A stretch of 14,731 nucleotides of DNA from an uncultured Lachnospiraceae bacterium. Its GTDB lineage: Bacteria; Bacillota; Clostridia; Lachnospirales; Lachnospiraceae. The position numbers and the translations under genes were made by a program. The notes below the pieces were generated by a model that was not told where the DNA came from, searched no databases, and worked only from the letters and a program-made list of their open reading frames with translations. The DNA lies in contig CAJUJR010000070.1 of NCBI GenBank assembly GCA_910586605.1, forward strand, positions 1 through 14,731. Reading direction: 5' to 3'. Of the stretch, positions 13,726 through 14,731 are shown piece after piece (position 1 is the first letter of the stretch; every line of letters begins with the position of its first letter).

Positions 13726-14731
13726 ATGAAAACTTATTATGGCAAAAGCGTATTTAACGGCGTTGCCATTGGTAAAATTAGCATTTACCAAAAGGGGGAG
13801 CAGCAGGTAAAACGTGTCAAAGTGGAAGATACGGAAAATGAGAAAAAACGCTATTCTGCTGCAGTAGAGCAGGCAACAGAGGAATTACAAGCTTTATATG
13901 AAAAAGCAGTAAAGGAAGTTGGGGAAGCCAATGCTGCAATTTTTGAAATCCATCAGATGATGCTCCAGGATGACGATTATAAGGAATCTGTAGAAAATAT
14001 TATTGACAGCCAGCAGGTAAATGCAGAATATGCAGTTGCTGCCACAGGAGATAATTTTTCGCAGATGTTCGCTGCAATGGATGACGAATACATGCGCGGC
14101 AGGGCAGCCGATGTTAAAGATATTTCTGAAAGACTCCTAAACGTGTTAAGCGGAAAGTCAAAAGCCGGGATGGATACAGAAGAACCTGTTATTATCCTGG
14201 CAGATGACCTTGCACCTTCTGAAACTGTCCAAATGAATAAGGATATGGTACTTTCTTTCGTAACAGTACATGGCTCTGTAAACTCCCATACAGCTATCCT
14301 GGCAAGAACCATGAGCATCCCAGCATTAATCGGCACTGATATCCCGCTGGATGATACCGTAAATGGAAAGCTTGCAATTGTAGATGGGAGCAAAGGCATT
14401 ATCTATGTAGAGCCAGATGAAACCACCCTATCTGAAATGCAGGAAAAGCAAAAGGGAGAACAAGAGCAAAAAGAACTTCTGCAAACACTGAAAGGAAAAC
14501 CAAACATTACTCTTGACGGAAAAGAAATAAAACTCTATGCCAATATCGGAAACAGCAAAGATTTGGCAACCGTTATCCAGAATGACGCTGGAGGGATCGG
14601 CCTGTTCCGGAGCGAGTTCCTTTATCTGGAAAAGGACGACTATCCAACAGAAGAAGAACAATTTGCCGTATATAAAACAGTAGCAGAAACAATGGCCGGA
14701 AAACAGGTAATTATCCGTACCCTGGATATTG
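13726..14731 (+). CDS. ptsI: PTS enzyme I (PEP-protein phosphotransferase), 3' end outside window
   Basis: 335 codons are present of about 540-575. It takes phosphate from PEP onto a histidine and donates it to HPr. The N-terminal domain opens MKTYYGKSVFNGVAIGKI and contains the HPr-binding helical region (IFEIHQMMLQDD). The active site is His188 in GSVNSHTAILART, equivalent to His189 of the E. coli enzyme. The PEP-binding barrel begins near residue 260, with AGGIGLFRSEFLYL at about 287-300, and the frame stays open to the last base. GGGGG upstream of the ATG is a good ribosome binding site, 24 bases after the HPr stop, so it is in the fru operon. Confidence 0.95.
   Translation, partial: MKTYYGKSVFNGVAIGKISIYQKGEQQVKRVKVEDTENEKKRYSAAVEQATEELQALYEKAVKEVGEANAAIFEIHQMMLQDDDYKESVENIIDSQQVNAEYAVAATGDNFSQMFAAMDDEYMRGRAADVKDISERLLNVLSGKSKAGMDTEEPVIILADDLAPSETVQMNKDMVLSFVTVHGSVNSHTAILARTMSIPALIGTDIPLDDTVNGKLAIVDGSKGIIYVEPDETTLSEMQEKQKGEQEQKELLQTLKGKPNITLDGKEIKLYANIGNSKDLATVIQNDAGGIGLFRSEFLYLEKDDYPTEEEQFAVYKTVAETMAGKQVIIRTLDI

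Noticed and set aside
1..14731. CRISPR array, tRNA, rRNA or riboswitch
   Set aside because: No regularly spaced repeats, no cloverleaf with TTCRA-type arms and no recognisable riboswitch core were seen on either strand.

Overview
The window looks like chromosome of a gut-type Firmicute of the class Clostridia, most likely a Lachnospiraceae-like anaerobe. The evidence is moderate-to-low GC, strong purine-rich ribosome binding sites, Gram-positive TTGACA/TATAAT promoters, an AgrA/LytTR-type two-component pair, a clostridial [FeFe]-hydrogenase-like protein and a fructose PTS operon carrying its own HPr and enzyme I. The species cannot be told from the sequence alone.

Bases 1-4812 are a gene graveyard. 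In order they hold an unrecognised remnant with an in-frame stop, a solute-binding-protein gene that is frameshifted and cut by an insertion sequence (996-2342), and that IS with its own frameshifted DDE transposase. Then come the last 46 codons of a probable serine recombinase, the C-terminal part of an Rpn/PD-(D/E)XK family transposase, and an ABC exporter gene with three separate lesions. No gene in this stretch looks intact. The flanks of the IS do not match each other, so the region has been rearranged and not merely interrupted.

Bases 4862-5983 hold a small cupin gene (minus strand, own promoter and terminator) divergent from an Rrf2-family regulator gene (plus strand). A 10-bp perfect inverted repeat frames the cupin promoter, which suggests that the regulator controls the cupin and possibly itself.

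Bases 6000-9374 form a minus-strand operon. Its first gene encodes a soluble 642-residue protein that joins two [4Fe-4S] ferredoxin motifs, an [FeFe]-hydrogenase H-cluster domain, a further Cys4 Fe-S module and a methyl-accepting chemotaxis signalling domain. Next is a LytTR response regulator, then a short GHKL ATPase protein that lacks both the sensor region and the phospho-accepting histidine helix. The proton-relay cysteine of active hydrogenases is replaced by proline, so I read the first protein as a hydrogen or redox sensor and not a catalyst. This operon is the best candidate in the window for an undescribed signalling system. Upstream of it, on the same strand but behind its own terminator, lies a secreted protein made of three PepSY-like repeats (9525-10259).

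Bases 10433-14731 hold the plus-strand fructose operon: a candidate operator, a promoter, fruK, the EIIABC permease gene fruA, a ptsH-like HPr gene, and ptsI running off the end. Together they form a complete phosphate chain from PEP to fructose-1,6-bisphosphate: enzyme I, HPr, EIIA, EIIB, transport as fructose-1-phosphate, then FruK. The HPr keeps His15 but has Lys at position 46, where Ser46 is phosphorylated in classical Firmicute HPr, so this copy should be blind to HPr kinase.
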